From assembly GCF_900111255.1 (NCBI RefSeq), contig NZ_FOGP01000006.1, forward strand, positions 57,650 to 121,649: a DNA stretch of 64,000 nt, given 5' to 3'. Shown here in pieces: positions 32,077 to 42,501 of the stretch. Within the stretch, counting starts at the first letter, position 1; each line of letters opens with the position of its first letter. Both the position numbers and the translations under genes were made by a program. The stretch is from Parafannyhessea umbonata. GTDB lineage: Bacteria; Actinomycetota; Coriobacteriia; Coriobacteriales; Atopobiaceae. The notes below the pieces were generated by a model. The model searched no databases and was not told the origin of the DNA. It saw nothing but the letters and a program-made list of their open reading frames with translations.

Positions 32077-33324
32077 CTAGATCACGTCCTTCCTGCCCGT
32101 TGCGGGGTCGATGCCGAGGCGGCCCGCCTCCTGGCGCACGGCGTCGCAGATGGCCCGTGCGGCGTAGTCGACGTCCTCGGCTGTGGTGGGGCGGCCCAGC
32201 GTGATGCGCAGCGAGCCCGCGGCGACATCGTCTGGCACGCCGACGGCGCGCAGCACGTGCGAGACGCGCATCTTGCTGGCGGCGCAGGCCGATCCCGTGC
32301 CCACGCAGACGCCGACGCGCTCGAGCAGGATGACCAGGCGTCGTGCCTCGAGGCCGGGAAACGACACGTGCATGAGGCCCGGCAGGCGACTCTTGCCGGA
32401 GCGGGGCCCCGACACCCACGCCCACGGGAACGCGGCCATGATGCGGCCCTGGAGGCCGTCACGAAGCATAGCCAGGCGGCGCGACTCCTGCGGGCGCAGC
32501 TCCTCCGCGAGCTCGAGCGCGCGGGCGAACGCGACCACGCCGGCCACGTTCTCGGTTCCGGAGCGCACGCCGCGCTCCTGTCCGCCACCCAGGGTGAGCG
32601 GGCGCAACTCGACGCCATCTGCCGCCCAGAGAAGACCAACCTGTTTGGGGCCGTAGACCTTGGCCGCGGAGAGCGTCACGAGGTCGGCCCCGAGAGTCGA
32701 CACGTTGACCGACACGTTGCCGGCCGCCTGGGAGGCGTCGGTGTGCAGAAGGAGGGGGCACTTCTGGCCCGCCTCAAGCCTGCGCATGCGCTCGGAGCGC
32801 ACCACCTGGGCGATCCTGCGGATGGGCTGGACGCAGCCAATCTCTCCGTTGGCGAGGCTGATGGAGACAAGCTGGGTCTGGGGCGTGAGCGCACGCGCAA
32901 CCTCGGCCGGGTCCACGAGACCCTCTGGGGAGACGGGCACGAAGGCGTGCTCGCGGGCCTCGGCCACGCGCAGGGTGCTCTCATGCTCCGTCGCGACGGT
33001 GAGGACAGGGCCGTCCACGGCGGCAAAGGCCAGGTTGTTGGCCTCGGTTGCGCCAGCCGTGAGTGTCACGTTGTCGGGCCGCGCGCCGATGACGTGGGCG
33101 AGGCGGGCACGGGCGTCCTCGAAGTCGGCCTTGGCCGCGCGGGCCAGGGCGTAGGGCGCGCTGGGGTTGCAGAAGCGCTCGCTCAGGTACGGGAGCATGG
33201 CCTCGAGCGCCTCGGGGGCCATGGGCGTGGCCGCGGCGTAGTCGAGGTAGCAGGTGTGCGGGGCGGGGCGTCCGGGCGCGGCAGCGGGTGCCGTGGGCGA
33301 TGCGTCTGTGGCGTCGTATGGCAT
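32077..33324 (-). CDS. Cysteine desulfurase (NifS/IscS type)
   Basis: PLP enzyme of 415 residues that turns cysteine into alanine and an enzyme-bound persulfide. TCYLDYAAATPMAPEAL starts the fold. LLHTDASQAAGNV carries the PLP-contacting Asp, LSAAKVYGPKQVG the PLP-binding Lys, and VGTGSACAASK the catalytic Cys on the mobile loop. GGGGAGAAGAAC precedes the ATG at 33324. It is directly upstream of mnmA and no Fe-S scaffold genes are adjacent, so it probably serves tRNA thiolation at least in part. Confidence 0.93.
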   Translation of the reverse strand: MPYDATDASPTAPAAAPGRPAPHTCYLDYAAATPMAPEALEAMLPYLSERFCNPSAPYALARAAKADFEDARARLAHVIGARPDNVTLTAGATEANNLAFAAVDGPVLTVATEHESTLRVAEAREHAFVPVSPEGLVDPAEVARALTPQTQLVSISLANGEIGCVQPIRRIAQVVRSERMRRLEAGQKCPLLLHTDASQAAGNVSVNVSTLGADLVTLSAAKVYGPKQVGLLWAADGVELRPLTLGGGQERGVRSGTENVAGVVAFARALELAEELRPQESRRLAMLRDGLQGRIMAAFPWAWVSGPRSGKSRLPGLMHVSFPGLEARRLVILLERVGVCVGTGSACAASKMRVSHVLRAVGVPDDVAAGSLRITLGRPTTAEDVDYAARAICDAVRQEAGRLGIDPATGRKDVI

Positions 33325-33353
33325 GTTCTTCTCCCCTGGGCCGTGCCTACGCG

Positions 33354-33381
33354 AAAAGAGCACCCGCTTTCGCAGGTGCTC
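33354..33381 (-). terminator. Terminator after tRNA-Cys
   Basis: GAGCACC pairs with GGTGCTC (33375-33381 and 33358-33364), followed on the minus strand by TTTT. It lies 11 bases past the tRNA 3' end. Confidence 0.8.
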
Positions 33382-33391
33382 CCGAGTTTAC

Positions 33392-33465
33392 TGGAGGCGA
33401 GACCCGGATTCGAACCGGGGATAAAGGCTTTGCAGGCCTCTGCCTTACCACTTGGCCATCTCGCC
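33392..33465 (-). tRNA. tRNA-Cys (GCA)
   Basis: 74 bases with encoded CCA. The loop CTGCAAA gives anticodon GCA. The acceptor GGCGAGA pairs with TCTCGCC, and T loop TTCGAAT is present. Confidence 0.95.
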
Positions 33466-33506
33466 GAATATGAAAAGAGCCGAGTGAATCGGCTCCAGAT
33501 AAATCA

Positions 33507-33582
33507 TGGAGCGGGCTACGGGGTTCGAACCCGCGACCTCCACCTTGGCAAGGTGGCGCGCTACCAACTGCGCCAAGCCCGC
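33507..33582 (-). tRNA. tRNA-Gly (GCC)
   Basis: 76 bases with encoded CCA. The anticodon stem CCACC/GGTGG encloses TTGCCAA, giving anticodon GCC. The acceptor GCGGGCT pairs with AGCCCGC. It shares a transcript with tRNA-Cys 41 bases downstream. Confidence 0.95.
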
Positions 33583-33594
33583 GACGCAGGAGAT

Positions 33595-33623
33595 AATATA
33601 CGTGAGGGTGCGTGCGGATGCAA
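33595..33623 (-). promoter_or_regulatory. Promoter of the tRNA-Gly/tRNA-Cys unit
   Basis: Minus strand TTGCAT (33623-33618), 17-base spacer, TATATT (33600-33595), 12 bases before the tRNA-Gly 5' end. Confidence 0.75.
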
Positions 33624-33803
33624 GCATTAATTTGAAAAAAGTTGGCGCGGGGCCGCGCGACGGGTCGCACTGGGCTGGCCGGCGGCTTCAAGATGGTTGC
33701 AGTGGCCAGCTAATGGCGAGGTAGATACGGTATTTTTGGCGAGCTTGGGGCGAGACGGCGCATCTGGCAGGCAGGTGCAGGCGACGTGGAGGGCGGTCGC
33801 AGG

Positions 33804-34544
33804 CTACTGCGCGCTTCGCACGAGCTTCACGAGGCGCACGCGCGTGCCCTTGCCCGTGCCCCTGCGCGAGATGGTGACCGAGTCGGCTAGCAGGCGCATG
33901 AGCCTGATGCCGCGGCCGCGCTCGTCGGCGGCTCCGGCATGCGGGATGTCTGAGGCACTGCGGACCTCGAAGCCGTCGCCGACGTCGGTCACGTCGATCA
34001 CCACGCGGTCGGGATAGCTGGCGATGGTGACCAGCGCGCCCTCCCCGGAGGTGTGGTCGACCGCGTTGCCCATGGCCTCCCCCACCGCAAGGGTGATGTC
34101 GAACATCTGGTCAGGCGAGAACGGCATGCGACCCACCAGCTGCTCGACGCGCGCACGGGTCTGCGACAGGTGGCGGGCGTCCACGCTGAGGGTGGTGCGC
34201 CAGTTGGGCACCACCGTGGGGTCGAGGTCTGCCACCTCGCGGTGCGCCCCCGCCCCCGTGACGGGCGCGAAGTCGACCACGCGCGCGATCCTGAGGGAGC
34301 GCAGAACACGGTCGCTCACGTTGACGAGAGAGACTAGACCGCCCGCCTCGCGCATGCGACGAATCTCCCTGAACAGGAGGGCCATGCCCGCCGAGTCGAG
34401 GTAGGAGCATCCGCTCATGTTGAGCACGATACGCCGACAGCCGTCGTCAATCAGGCCGTCTATCACCTTGCGTGAGCGTTGTACGGTGGTGACGTCCAGG
34501 TCGCAGTCGATGGGCACCTGGGCTATGTAGGCTCTTCTCTCCAT
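33804..34544 (-). CDS. STAS domain fused to a HATPase (anti-sigma kinase-type) domain
   Basis: Protein of 246 residues. The N-terminal STAS domain (about 5-100) has CSYLDSAGMALLFREI, with Ser51 as the expected phosphorylation site of an anti-anti-sigma factor. The C-terminal RsbW/SpoIIAB-like ATPase domain (about 115-243) has the N-box LAVGEAMGNAVDH (Asn160), VTDVGDGF and ERGRGIRLM. These two partners are normally separate proteins that bind and phosphorylate each other; here they are one chain. It lies 29 bases downstream of a SpoIIE-type phosphatase, so a partner-switching module is likely. No sigma factor gene is adjacent. Confidence 0.85.
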   Translation of the reverse strand: MERRAYIAQVPIDCDLDVTTVQRSRKVIDGLIDDGCRRIVLNMSGCSYLDSAGMALLFREIRRMREAGGLVSLVNVSDRVLRSLRIARVVDFAPVTGAGAHREVADLDPTVVPNWRTTLSVDARHLSQTRARVEQLVGRMPFSPDQMFDITLAVGEAMGNAVDHTSGEGALVTIASYPDRVVIDVTDVGDGFEVRSASDIPHAGAADERGRGIRLMRLLADSVTISRRGTGKGTRVRLVKLVRSAQ

Positions 34545-34573
34545 ACCTTGCTTGTTCCCACAAATCTCTGGCA

Positions 34574-37051
34574 CTAAGCACTCTGGCCGGAGCCGGGCTG
34601 GCTGACGGCAGGCTGCGACGAGTCGAGCTGGCTGGAGTCGGACTGGGTCGCGGCGGGCTGCGGCGAGTCGGGCAGGCCGTCGAAGCGCAGCGCTACCATG
34701 GCCACGTCGTCCTCGAGGTGGCGGTCCGTGAACACGTCGAGATCGCCCAACAGGCGGTCGAGCACGCCCTCGAAGCCCAGCGCCCACTCGCGCACGACCG
34801 CGTCGCGCAGGCCGTCCTCCCCGAAGAAGGAGCCGTCGATGGCGCGGGCCTCGGTGGTGCCGTCGGTATAGAGCAGCAACATGTCGCCCGTGTCGAAGCG
34901 GGCGATGCCGTCGTGATAGCCCATGTCGTGGAAGGCGCCCACGACACCGGACTGGACGTTGAGAGCCTCGACCTCGGCTGTCTTCGCGCGAACCATCATT
35001 GCGGGGGGATGACCCGCCGAGCAGTAGGTGATGCGGCTGGTCACAAGGTCAATCATGCCGACGAAGAGCGTGGCGAAGGTCTCGAGGCGCGAAAACCCGA
35101 GCAGAAACTCGTTGAGCAGTCGCACCATGCGCGAGGGCGGAAGCCCCTGCCACGAGTAGGCGCCCAGCGCGGTCTTGACTGCCGCCGAGACCGACGCGGC
35201 CTCGACGCCCTTGCCGCTGACGTCGCCCATGATCACGCACGCCCGGTTGTCGGGCAGGCGAATCAGGTCGTAGAAGTCGCCGCCGATGACGGCCGCCTGG
35301 GTGGCGGACGAGTAGATTCCTGACGCGCTTATGCCCACCACGTCCTGCAGCTCGTTCTTCATTCCGGTCTGGAGCGCCTGGGCGATGTGCTTCTGCTGGC
35401 GACGCACCTCGCCGCCCTGGGCCAGGCCCTTGACGCCCTCGGCCACGCGGCCCACGAAGGCGAGCTCGAGCTCGTCGAGCGGCTCGTCGTCCGCGTCGCG
35501 CAAAAGCAGGAACACGCGACGGATCCCCTCGATACGACCGAGGTCAACCACCACGCCCACGCAGGGGCCACCTTCGCGGCCCAGCTCGCAGGACAGCTCC
35601 GAGCCCTCGTCGATGGTCACGACGCTCGCGTCAGAGTGCCCCTTGGCAGAAAGGTGCGAGGAGAGGTCCAGCTCGCAGAGAGCTCCCGTGGGCAGGGTCA
35701 CCTGAGCCATGAGCGAGCCGTCGGTTGCAAGCTCGGCTGGGACGAAGGCGGCACCGACGGTGGCGGCCGCGTCGTCGAGCGCGAGGGCCATGCCCTCCTC
35801 GTCCACGTCGCCCTGGCTCATGAGCATCTCGCGGATGCGAGACGAGGCCTCCTGCAGGCTCTGCTCGCGCTGCTCGCGCATGGCCGAGAACGCGCCCACG
35901 AGCTGGACGGACAGGTATTGTGCGACGGCGTCGAGCAGCTCGGCGTCCTCGCGACGCGTCGGATGCATGCGACCCCAGCCGACCTCGATCATCGCTATCA
36001 CGTGGCTGCCGAACCAGACCGGTACCGCGATAAAGCTCGCGAACGGCGGCATGTGCTCGACGCGGACCTGGTAGGTCTCGCCCGTCTCCTCGTCCATCAC
36101 CTCGCGGTGGGTGAGACGGCCCTGGCGCAGCGCCTCCGGGTCGGGCGAGAGGGCGCGCAGCCTGAGCGCGTGGCCCTGCTGCGTGGTCAGCTTGTCGATC
36201 GTGCGGTCGAATGACATGAAGCGCGCGAGGTGGGGGCAGTCGAGCCCCGTGCTGGTGCCACGCAGATGATATCCGTCCGACCCCGCGACGTAGAAGATGG
36301 TACCCGTAGCCTCCATCGTGCTCGCAATCTCGTCGAGCACGCGCGAGAAGAGCGTCATTACGTCCTCTGAGTCCAGCGTGGCGAGCACGATGCTGAGCGT
36401 GCCGGAGAGCCTGCGGTTGGAGCGGGAGAGCTCCTCGACGAGACGCTCGTGCTCGCGGTCGCTCGCAAGCTCCTCGCTGTGCTCTCGGGCAACCAGTACA
36501 TAGCGCACGGTGGTTGCAGAGGGGCCCTGAACAGCCGCATCGCGGAGGGCGGAGCCGAAGAGGTCCGGCGTCGCGGCGCTGATGCGCTCGCACCTAAGGT
36601 TCACCTGGAACGAGGCGCCATCCGAGCGCCGGGCGAAGGCGGAGCAGGACTGCCCGTCAAGCGAAAAGGGAAGCTCCCCTAGGTCGAAGGCGAGCGTGGG
36701 CACGGGACCCGCGCCCTTCTCGCCCTCTGGGGAGGGCGCAGGCGCGACCACGTCCGGAGCCTCGACGGGCCTTCCATCACACCCGAGGAACAGCTGACGC
36801 ACGCTCAGGCCCATCAGAGAGGCGCGAGAGAGCCCCCAGACCCCTTGGGCCGCTTCATTGGCCAGCAGCACCCTACCGGAGCCGTCAAAGGCGATTACAG
36901 CCTCGCTCATGAGCGACAGGACGGCAGCCAGAGCGTCATCGGTCATTGGCTTGGACTTAGTGAGCCGGCCGGCAGCTGACTGGTCGCCAGCCTCTGACTG
37001 CCGGGTGCTTGGCTGAAGGATTCTAGGTTGTTGGGGGCTTGCGTCTGGCAT
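34574..37051 (-). CDS. PAS/GAF sensor PP2C (SpoIIE/RsbU-type) phosphatase
   Basis: Protein of 825 residues. A PAS-like domain (about 40-150) contains VLSLMSEAVIAFDGSGRVLL. A coiled segment (about 195-220) and GAF domain (about 225-395) follow, then a weaker GAF-like region (about 400-545). The SpoIIE phosphatase domain (about 555-790) has VIGGDFYDLI and IMGDVSGKGVEAA, with the metal-binding Asp residues. Such enzymes dephosphorylate STAS-domain proteins and so switch anti-sigma control. The C-terminal 30 residues are a Ser/Gln/Pro-rich repeat. CAGGAGACCCAC precedes the ATG. Its likely substrate is the STAS domain encoded next. Confidence 0.9.
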   Translation of the reverse strand: MPDASPQQPRILQPSTRQSEAGDQSAAGRLTKSKPMTDDALAAVLSLMSEAVIAFDGSGRVLLANEAAQGVWGLSRASLMGLSVRQLFLGCDGRPVEAPDVVAPAPSPEGEKGAGPVPTLAFDLGELPFSLDGQSCSAFARRSDGASFQVNLRCERISAATPDLFGSALRDAAVQGPSATTVRYVLVAREHSEELASDREHERLVEELSRSNRRLSGTLSIVLATLDSEDVMTLFSRVLDEIASTMEATGTIFYVAGSDGYHLRGTSTGLDCPHLARFMSFDRTIDKLTTQQGHALRLRALSPDPEALRQGRLTHREVMDEETGETYQVRVEHMPPFASFIAVPVWFGSHVIAMIEVGWGRMHPTRREDAELLDAVAQYLSVQLVGAFSAMREQREQSLQEASSRIREMLMSQGDVDEEGMALALDDAAATVGAAFVPAELATDGSLMAQVTLPTGALCELDLSSHLSAKGHSDASVVTIDEGSELSCELGREGGPCVGVVVDLGRIEGIRRVFLLLRDADDEPLDELELAFVGRVAEGVKGLAQGGEVRRQQKHIAQALQTGMKNELQDVVGISASGIYSSATQAAVIGGDFYDLIRLPDNRACVIMGDVSGKGVEAASVSAAVKTALGAYSWQGLPPSRMVRLLNEFLLGFSRLETFATLFVGMIDLVTSRITYCSAGHPPAMMVRAKTAEVEALNVQSGVVGAFHDMGYHDGIARFDTGDMLLLYTDGTTEARAIDGSFFGEDGLRDAVVREWALGFEGVLDRLLGDLDVFTDRHLEDDVAMVALRFDGLPDSPQPAATQSDSSQLDSSQPAVSQPGSGQSA

Positions 37052-37104
37052 GTGGGTCTCCTGGTCGCGTTCTGCACACTAGGATACCCACTGCGGAACG
37101 TAGG

Positions 37105-37527
37105 TTACTCGTGGATGCCAAGCTCCTCCGCGCTCATGCCGAGGAAGCCAATCTCTGCGAGCTTCACCTCGACCGGCTCGCTCGAGACGTTGATGATGTC
37201 GACCACACGGCCGCCTATCGTGCAGCAGTAGGCGTAGCCGATGTTAAGGTCGGCGGAGACCAGGCGGGCAAGGATGGTCGAGAGGCCACCGGGGACGTCG
37301 GGAACCGCGATGGCGAGAACCTCAGTGACGGCGGCCTGGATGCCCGCCTCCTGAAGCGACTTGCATGCGCGGACGGGGTAGTCACAGGTGAAGCGCACTG
37401 CGCTGAAGTCGCTTGAGTCAGCCACCATAAGGCCGAGAATCTGAATCCCTGCATCGCCTAAGACCTTGCTCATCTGCATGAGCACGCCGGGCTTGTTTGG
37501 CAGAAACGCCGTGACCTGCTTGATCAT
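37105..37527 (-). CDS. Tandem ACT-domain protein
   Basis: Small protein of 140 residues made of two ACT domains: about 3-65 (ITAF-like MIKQVTAFLPNKPGVLMQM) and 70-135 (VLAIAVPDVPGGLSTILARL). ACT domains bind amino acids and regulate enzymes or transcription. GGGGAAGGGG precedes the ATG. It lies 53 bases upstream of the phosphatase gene on the same strand and could be co-transcribed. Family members of this size are mostly uncharacterised; some sit near phenylacetate-CoA ligase-type genes, but none is nearby here. Confidence 0.82.
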   Translation of the reverse strand: MIKQVTAFLPNKPGVLMQMSKVLGDAGIQILGLMVADSSDFSAVRFTCDYPVRACKSLQEAGIQAAVTEVLAIAVPDVPGGLSTILARLVSADLNIGYAYCCTIGGRVVDIINVSSEPVEVKLAEIGFLGMSAEELGIHE

Positions 37528-37700
37528 TCTGAACCCCTTCCCCGCTTGCCATCGGTGGCCACCGACAGCCGATCTGGCGGTGGCGCTGTAAGACCGATGC
37601 TACGATCGAAGGCTTTCAGACTCGTTGCGCGAGCGTTGCTCGGGGATTGGTCCTTGGTTAGGAAGCGCTTTCCGGAGAGGTCCGCGAAAGTTGCTCAAAT

Positions 37701-37725
37701 AAAAAAAGGGACCCTTTCGGGTCCC
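37701..37725 (-). terminator. Terminator after tRNA-Leu
   Basis: GGGACCC-GAAA-GGGTCCC followed on the minus strand by TTTTTTT, 11 bases past the tRNA 3' end. Confidence 0.92.
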
Positions 37726-37736
37726 TTGAAAGATCG

Positions 37737-37827
37737 TGGTGTCGGAGGCGGGACTTGAACCCGCACGACCTTTTAGTCAGTCACTAGCACCTCAAGCTAG
37801 CGCGTCTGCCAATTCCGCCACTCCGAC
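37737..37827 (-). tRNA. tRNA-Leu (GAG)
   Basis: 91 bases with encoded CCA and a long variable arm. The stem CTAGC/GCTAG encloses TTGAGGT, giving anticodon GAG. The acceptor GTCGGAG pairs with CTCCGAC. Confidence 0.95.
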
Positions 37828-37847
37828 ATGGGGTTGGTGCGAGAGCT

Positions 37848-37876
37848 ATAGTAGCACGGTGTTCTGGAATGGCCAA
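37848..37876 (-). promoter_or_regulatory. Promoter of tRNA-Leu
   Basis: Minus strand TTGGCC (37876-37871), 17-base spacer, TACTAT (37853-37848), 20 bases before the tRNA 5' end. Confidence 0.7.
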
Positions 37877-38118
37877 CGACAATTTGAGATTTTTTCTCTC
37901 GCACCGTCTCTAGGTAGGAATGAGATAAGCCAATTAGGCGATTACAGGCCATTTACCTGCACTGACACAAGTTGTGAAGACACATTCATAACTCAAACGA
38001 ATGTGGGAGCCTTCTTCCTGTCGGACGGCGGCACAGGAGGGCCGCAGGCGCCCGCAAGGTCGGATCTCCTGTGCGTGACAGACCGGAGATCCCCCGAATT
38101 AGGTTGCTGCCGCCGCCT

Positions 38119-38261
38119 GGTCGCCCGGATTCGCCGGCGGAAGCTCATTGGCCACCGTAATCGGACAGTGAGGGCCTTGAGTGGCGAGTGGGGCTCCGGA
38201 GACCTGAAGAAACACGTCAACCATCCGTGGGAAGAGCTTGCGCCGAGCGATTTTGGCGACC
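38119..38261. repeat. Second copy of the GGTCRCCCRAATCG intergenic element
   Basis: GGTCGCCCGGATTCG (38119-38133) and the inverted GCGATTTTGGCGACC (38247-38261) flank about 113 bases. The right side (CGTGGGAAGAGCTTGCG just before the inverted unit) resembles the sequence at 7337-7359. The gap 37828-38360 contains this, the tRNA-Leu promoter and the opp terminator, and no gene I can support. Confidence 0.5.
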
Positions 38262-38279
38262 GCGGGCAAGAGCCAATAG

Positions 38280-38311
38280 AAAAAGCCCCACCCTCTCGTG
38301 GAGGATGGGGC
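38280..38311 (-). terminator. Terminator of the oppBCDF operon
   Basis: GCCCCATCC pairs with GGTGGGGC on the minus strand and is followed by TTTTTC, 50 bases past the oppF stop. Confidence 0.85.
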
Positions 38312-38360
38312 AAGATGGCATGTGCGGCCCGTTGCTGGCCCAGGTGCACGGAAGTCCTGC

Positions 38361-39395
<1,035 letters not shown>

Positions 39396-40490
39396 TTACT
39401 GCTCGCCTCCTTCTGCGTTCTGGGTGCGCGAGGTGGACGGCGCGTTCTTCTTGATGAAGTCGGGGTCGCTCGCGAAGTGGCACTTGGTGTAGTGGCCCTC
39501 CCCCACAAAGTGAGGCTCGGGCTTTTTGTTGCGGCAGATGTCCTGCGCGTAGGGGCACCTGGGCGAGAAGGGACAGCCCTTGGGCGCGTTGACAAGCGAG
39601 GGCGGGTTGCCCTTGATTGGCGTGAGAGGCTTCTTCTCGTCCTTGACCTGCTTCGGGATAGAGCGGATGAGGCCCCAGGTGTAGGGGTGGGACGCGCCGT
39701 AGAAGATCTCGTCGGCGGTGCCGAACTCGACGGGCGAACCAGCGTACATGACCATGATCTTGTCTGCGACGTCTGCGACGACGCCCAGGTCGTGGGTGAT
39801 CATGATGATGGCGTTGCCGTTCTTCTCCTGCATCTCCTTCATCAGCTCGATGATCTGAGCCTGGATGGTGACGTCGAGGGCCGTGGTGGGCTCGTCGGCG
39901 ATCAGGATGTCAGGGTCGCAGGCCAGCGCCATGGCGATCATGACGCGCTGGCGCATGCCGCCGGAGAACTCGTGCGGATAGTCCTTGACACGCTGCTCGG
40001 CGTTGGGGATGCCGACCATCCTGAGGAGCTCGATGGAGCGCTCGGTCGCCTGCTCCTTGGTGTAGCCGCGGTGAAGCCTTAGGCCCTCGCCCAGCTGACG
40101 ACCGATGGTGTAGACCGGGTTCAGCGAGGTCATGGGGTCCTGGAAGATCATCGCGATGTCATTACCGCGGATGTGCTCCATCTCGTGCTCGGACATCTCG
40201 AGCAAGGACTTGCCGCGGTAGCGGACGTCGCCGCCTTCGATCTTTCCCGGGGGCATGTCGATGAGGCCCATGATCGTGAGTGAGGTGACCGACTTGCCGG
40301 AGCCGGACTCGCCGACGACGCCGAGGGTTTCTCCGCGGTCGAGGGTGTAGGAGACGCCGTCGACTGCCTTGACCACGCCGTCCTGGGTGTGGAAGTACAT
40401 CTTGAGGTCGTCGACCTCGAGGAGGTGCGAGCCCTCGGGAACGGGCTGGTCCTTGAGCTCGACCCAGTTGTCATTCTTCTTGCGTGCCAT
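39396..40490 (-). CDS. oppD: Oligopeptide ABC transporter, ATP-binding protein OppD
   Basis: Cytoplasmic ATPase of 364 residues. Walker [17 protein letters not shown], signature [14 protein letters not shown], Walker [14 protein letters not shown], and the C-terminal [14 protein letters not shown] extension. The ATG at 40490 overlaps the oppC stop (TAATG) and has AAGGACGCATA upstream. It powers peptide uptake with OppF. Confidence 0.93.
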   Translation of the reverse strand: MARKKNDNWVELKDQPVPEGSHLLEVDDLKMYFHTQDGVVKAVDGVSYTLDRGETLGVVGESGSGKSVTSLTIMGLIDMPPGKIEGGDVRYRGKSLLEMSEHEMEHIRGNDIAMIFQDPMTSLNPVYTIGRQLGEGLRLHRGYTKEQATERSIELLRMVGIPNAEQRVKDYPHEFSGGMRQRVMIAMALACDPDILIADEPTTALDVTIQAQIIELMKEMQEKNGNAIIMITHDLGVVADVADKIMVMYAGSPVEFGTADEIFYGASHPYTWGLIRSIPKQVKDEKKPLTPIKGNPPSLVNAPKGCPFSPRCPYAQDICRNKKPEPHFVGEGHYTKCHFASDPDFIKKNAPSTSRTQNAEGGEQ

Positions 40491-41452
40491 TATGCGTCCT
40501 TCATCTTGACGTCGAGTGCATCGCGCAGGCCATCGCCCAGGAGCGTGAAGGCAAGCACGGTGGTGAGGATAGCGAGACCGGGCATGAGCATGAGCCAAGG
40601 CTGGGTGGCCAGGTAGGTCTGGCCGTCCTGAATCATGATGCCCCAGGAAGGATCAGGCGGAACGACGCCCATGCCGAGGTAGGACAGAGCCGACTCGGTC
40701 AGGATGGCGCCACCGATGTTCATCGTCGCGTAGACAACGATGGAAGCAACGGAGTTGGGGAAAATGTGACGAGCGATGATGCGGAAGTCGGAGGCTCCCA
40801 TGGCACGCGCCGCGTCGACGTAGTCATTCTCCTTGACCGAGAGGATCGCGGAGCGGAAGACGCGCGCGATCGACGGCCAGCCAAGGATGCCGATTGCAAC
40901 GAACACGTTCTGGATGCCCGAGCCGATGACCGCGAGCATCGCAATGACGAAGAGCGTGTACGGGAATGCCAAGAATATGTCTGCCAGGCGCATGATGATC
41001 GTATCCCAGATGCCGCCGTAGTAGGCCGCGAGCGCACCCATCACCAGACCGATGAGCGTGGAGATCGCCGTGGCGAGAACGCCAACGGCCAGCGAGATGC
41101 GTGCACCGTAGATGACGCGGCAGAGCACGTCGCGACCGAGGGTGTCGGTGCCGAACGGGTGCTCGGCCGACGGGGCCAGGCGCGACATCTGCGCCATGGT
41201 AGTGGAGTCAGCCTCTGTCGGGCTTCCCAGGGTCTGCGGGACCCAGAGGTCGGCGGTCAGGGCGACGAGGATCATGAAGATGATCCAGATGGCGCCAAAG
41301 ATGGCGAGCTTGTTCTTGCGCAGGCGCTTCCAGGCGTCACCCCAGAGGGTTCGGGCGGGAGCGGCGGAAAGATCCTCGGCCTGGGCGGAAGCCTCGACCT
41401 TGACTTGAGACTCAGTCATGGTTTCCATGTCCTTCTTGGATTCAGTAGCCAT
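40490..41452 (-). CDS. oppC: Oligopeptide ABC transporter permease OppC
   Basis: Membrane subunit of 320 residues. A charged N-terminal tail precedes the first helix (LAIFGAIWIIFMILVALTA). HPFGTDTLGRDVLCRVIYGARISL and the EAA loop YVDAARAMGASDFRIIARHI are characteristic of OppC/DppC. AGGAGGTGCGCGA precedes the start. It begins 11 bases after the oppB stop. Confidence 0.93.
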   Translation of the reverse strand: MATESKKDMETMTESQVKVEASAQAEDLSAAPARTLWGDAWKRLRKNKLAIFGAIWIIFMILVALTADLWVPQTLGSPTEADSTTMAQMSRLAPSAEHPFGTDTLGRDVLCRVIYGARISLAVGVLATAISTLIGLVMGALAAYYGGIWDTIIMRLADIFLAFPYTLFVIAMLAVIGSGIQNVFVAIGILGWPSIARVFRSAILSVKENDYVDAARAMGASDFRIIARHIFPNSVASIVVYATMNIGGAILTESALSYLGMGVVPPDPSWGIMIQDGQTYLATQPWLMLMPGLAILTTVLAFTLLGDGLRDALDVKMKDA

Positions 41453-41463
41453 TCGCGCACCTC

Positions 41464-42501
41464 CTATTCGTTCTTGCCAGCGCCGTACCTGATGCGCGGA
41501 TCAAGGAAGGCGTAGGAGACGTCGACGAGAAGGTTGATGACCATGACCACGACGACGATGACGGTTACGGAACCAAGGACGATCGGCCAGTCGCGCTGCG
41601 TGATGGCGCGGTAGGTCTCGTAGCCGACGCCGGGCCAGTTGAAGACCGTCTCGGTCAGGATTGCGCCGGCCATCATGGCACCGAAGTCGATGCCGATGTA
41701 GGTGACGACGGGAATGAGCGCGTTCTTGAGCGCGTGGTGCCAGATTACGTCCCTGCGGGAGAGGCCCTTGGCACGGGCGGTGCGAATGTAGTCCTGGTTG
41801 AGGACCTCAAGAAGCTGGGAGCGCATGATGCGCGCGCAGTATGCGGTCGAGACCGCGGCGAGGGTCATTGCGGGGAGGATGTAGTACACCCAGTCGTTGA
41901 ACTCCGCGTTGGGGCCACCGGCGCCCGAGATCGGGAGGTAGAAGCCGCCGCCCGTGACGTCCTTCAGGACGATGCCGAAGAACAGCTGGAGCAGCATGCC
42001 GAACCAGAAGGCGGGCATTGCGACCAGAATCGAGGTGACCAGCGTGACAAGAATGTCCCAGAAGGAATATCTCTTGATTGCCGAGACCATGCCGGCCCCG
42101 ATACCCACGATGGCTTCGAGCAGGATTGCGCAGATCGAAAGCCTGATCGTGTAGGGATACTTCTGCGCCAGGATGTCGGCCACGGGCTGGCCGCTGCGCT
42201 GGTACGAAGTGCCCAGGTCACCATGAAGCAGGCCCGAGACGTAGAAGACGTAGCGCTTCCACATAGGCGTCTCGATGGTGTTCCCGCTCTCGTCGTACAC
42301 CGGCTGACCGTTGTCATCGGTCTCAATGAGGTGGTACGACGCGCGGAGGGTGACCTCGGTCTGAGGATCAAGCTTCTTCTCCCCTGCCATCAGCTTGATC
42401 GGGTCACCCGGAACGATATTCTCCATCGCGAAAAGAATCAGCGTCACGCCCAGAAACACGGGAATGAACTGGAGAATACGTTTGAGAATGTACTTTCCCA
42501 T
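41464..42501 (-). CDS. oppB: Oligopeptide ABC transporter permease OppB
   Basis: Membrane subunit of 345 residues. The N terminus MGKYILKRILQFIPVFLGVT and the EAA loop YIRTARAKGLSRRDVIWHHA are typical. A polar periplasmic-side segment (about 50-85) follows the first helix. AAGGGGATTCC precedes the start at 42501. It is separated from oppA by 222 bases that include a terminator, so permease levels are probably lower than those of the binding protein. Confidence 0.93.
   Translation of the reverse strand: MGKYILKRILQFIPVFLGVTLILFAMENIVPGDPIKLMAGEKKLDPQTEVTLRASYHLIETDDNGQPVYDESGNTIETPMWKRYVFYVSGLLHGDLGTSYQRSGQPVADILAQKYPYTIRLSICAILLEAIVGIGAGMVSAIKRYSFWDILVTLVTSILVAMPAFWFGMLLQLFFGIVLKDVTGGGFYLPISGAGGPNAEFNDWVYYILPAMTLAAVSTAYCARIMRSQLLEVLNQDYIRTARAKGLSRRDVIWHHALKNALIPVVTYIGIDFGAMMAGAILTETVFNWPGVGYETYRAITQRDWPIVLGSVTVIVVVVMVINLLVDVSYAFLDPRIRYGAGKNE

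Noticed and set aside
33392..33582. tRNA-Cys/tRNA-Gly pair as an attachment site for the neighbouring genes
   Set aside because: The genes on both sides are housekeeping or signalling genes with normal composition and no mobility genes.
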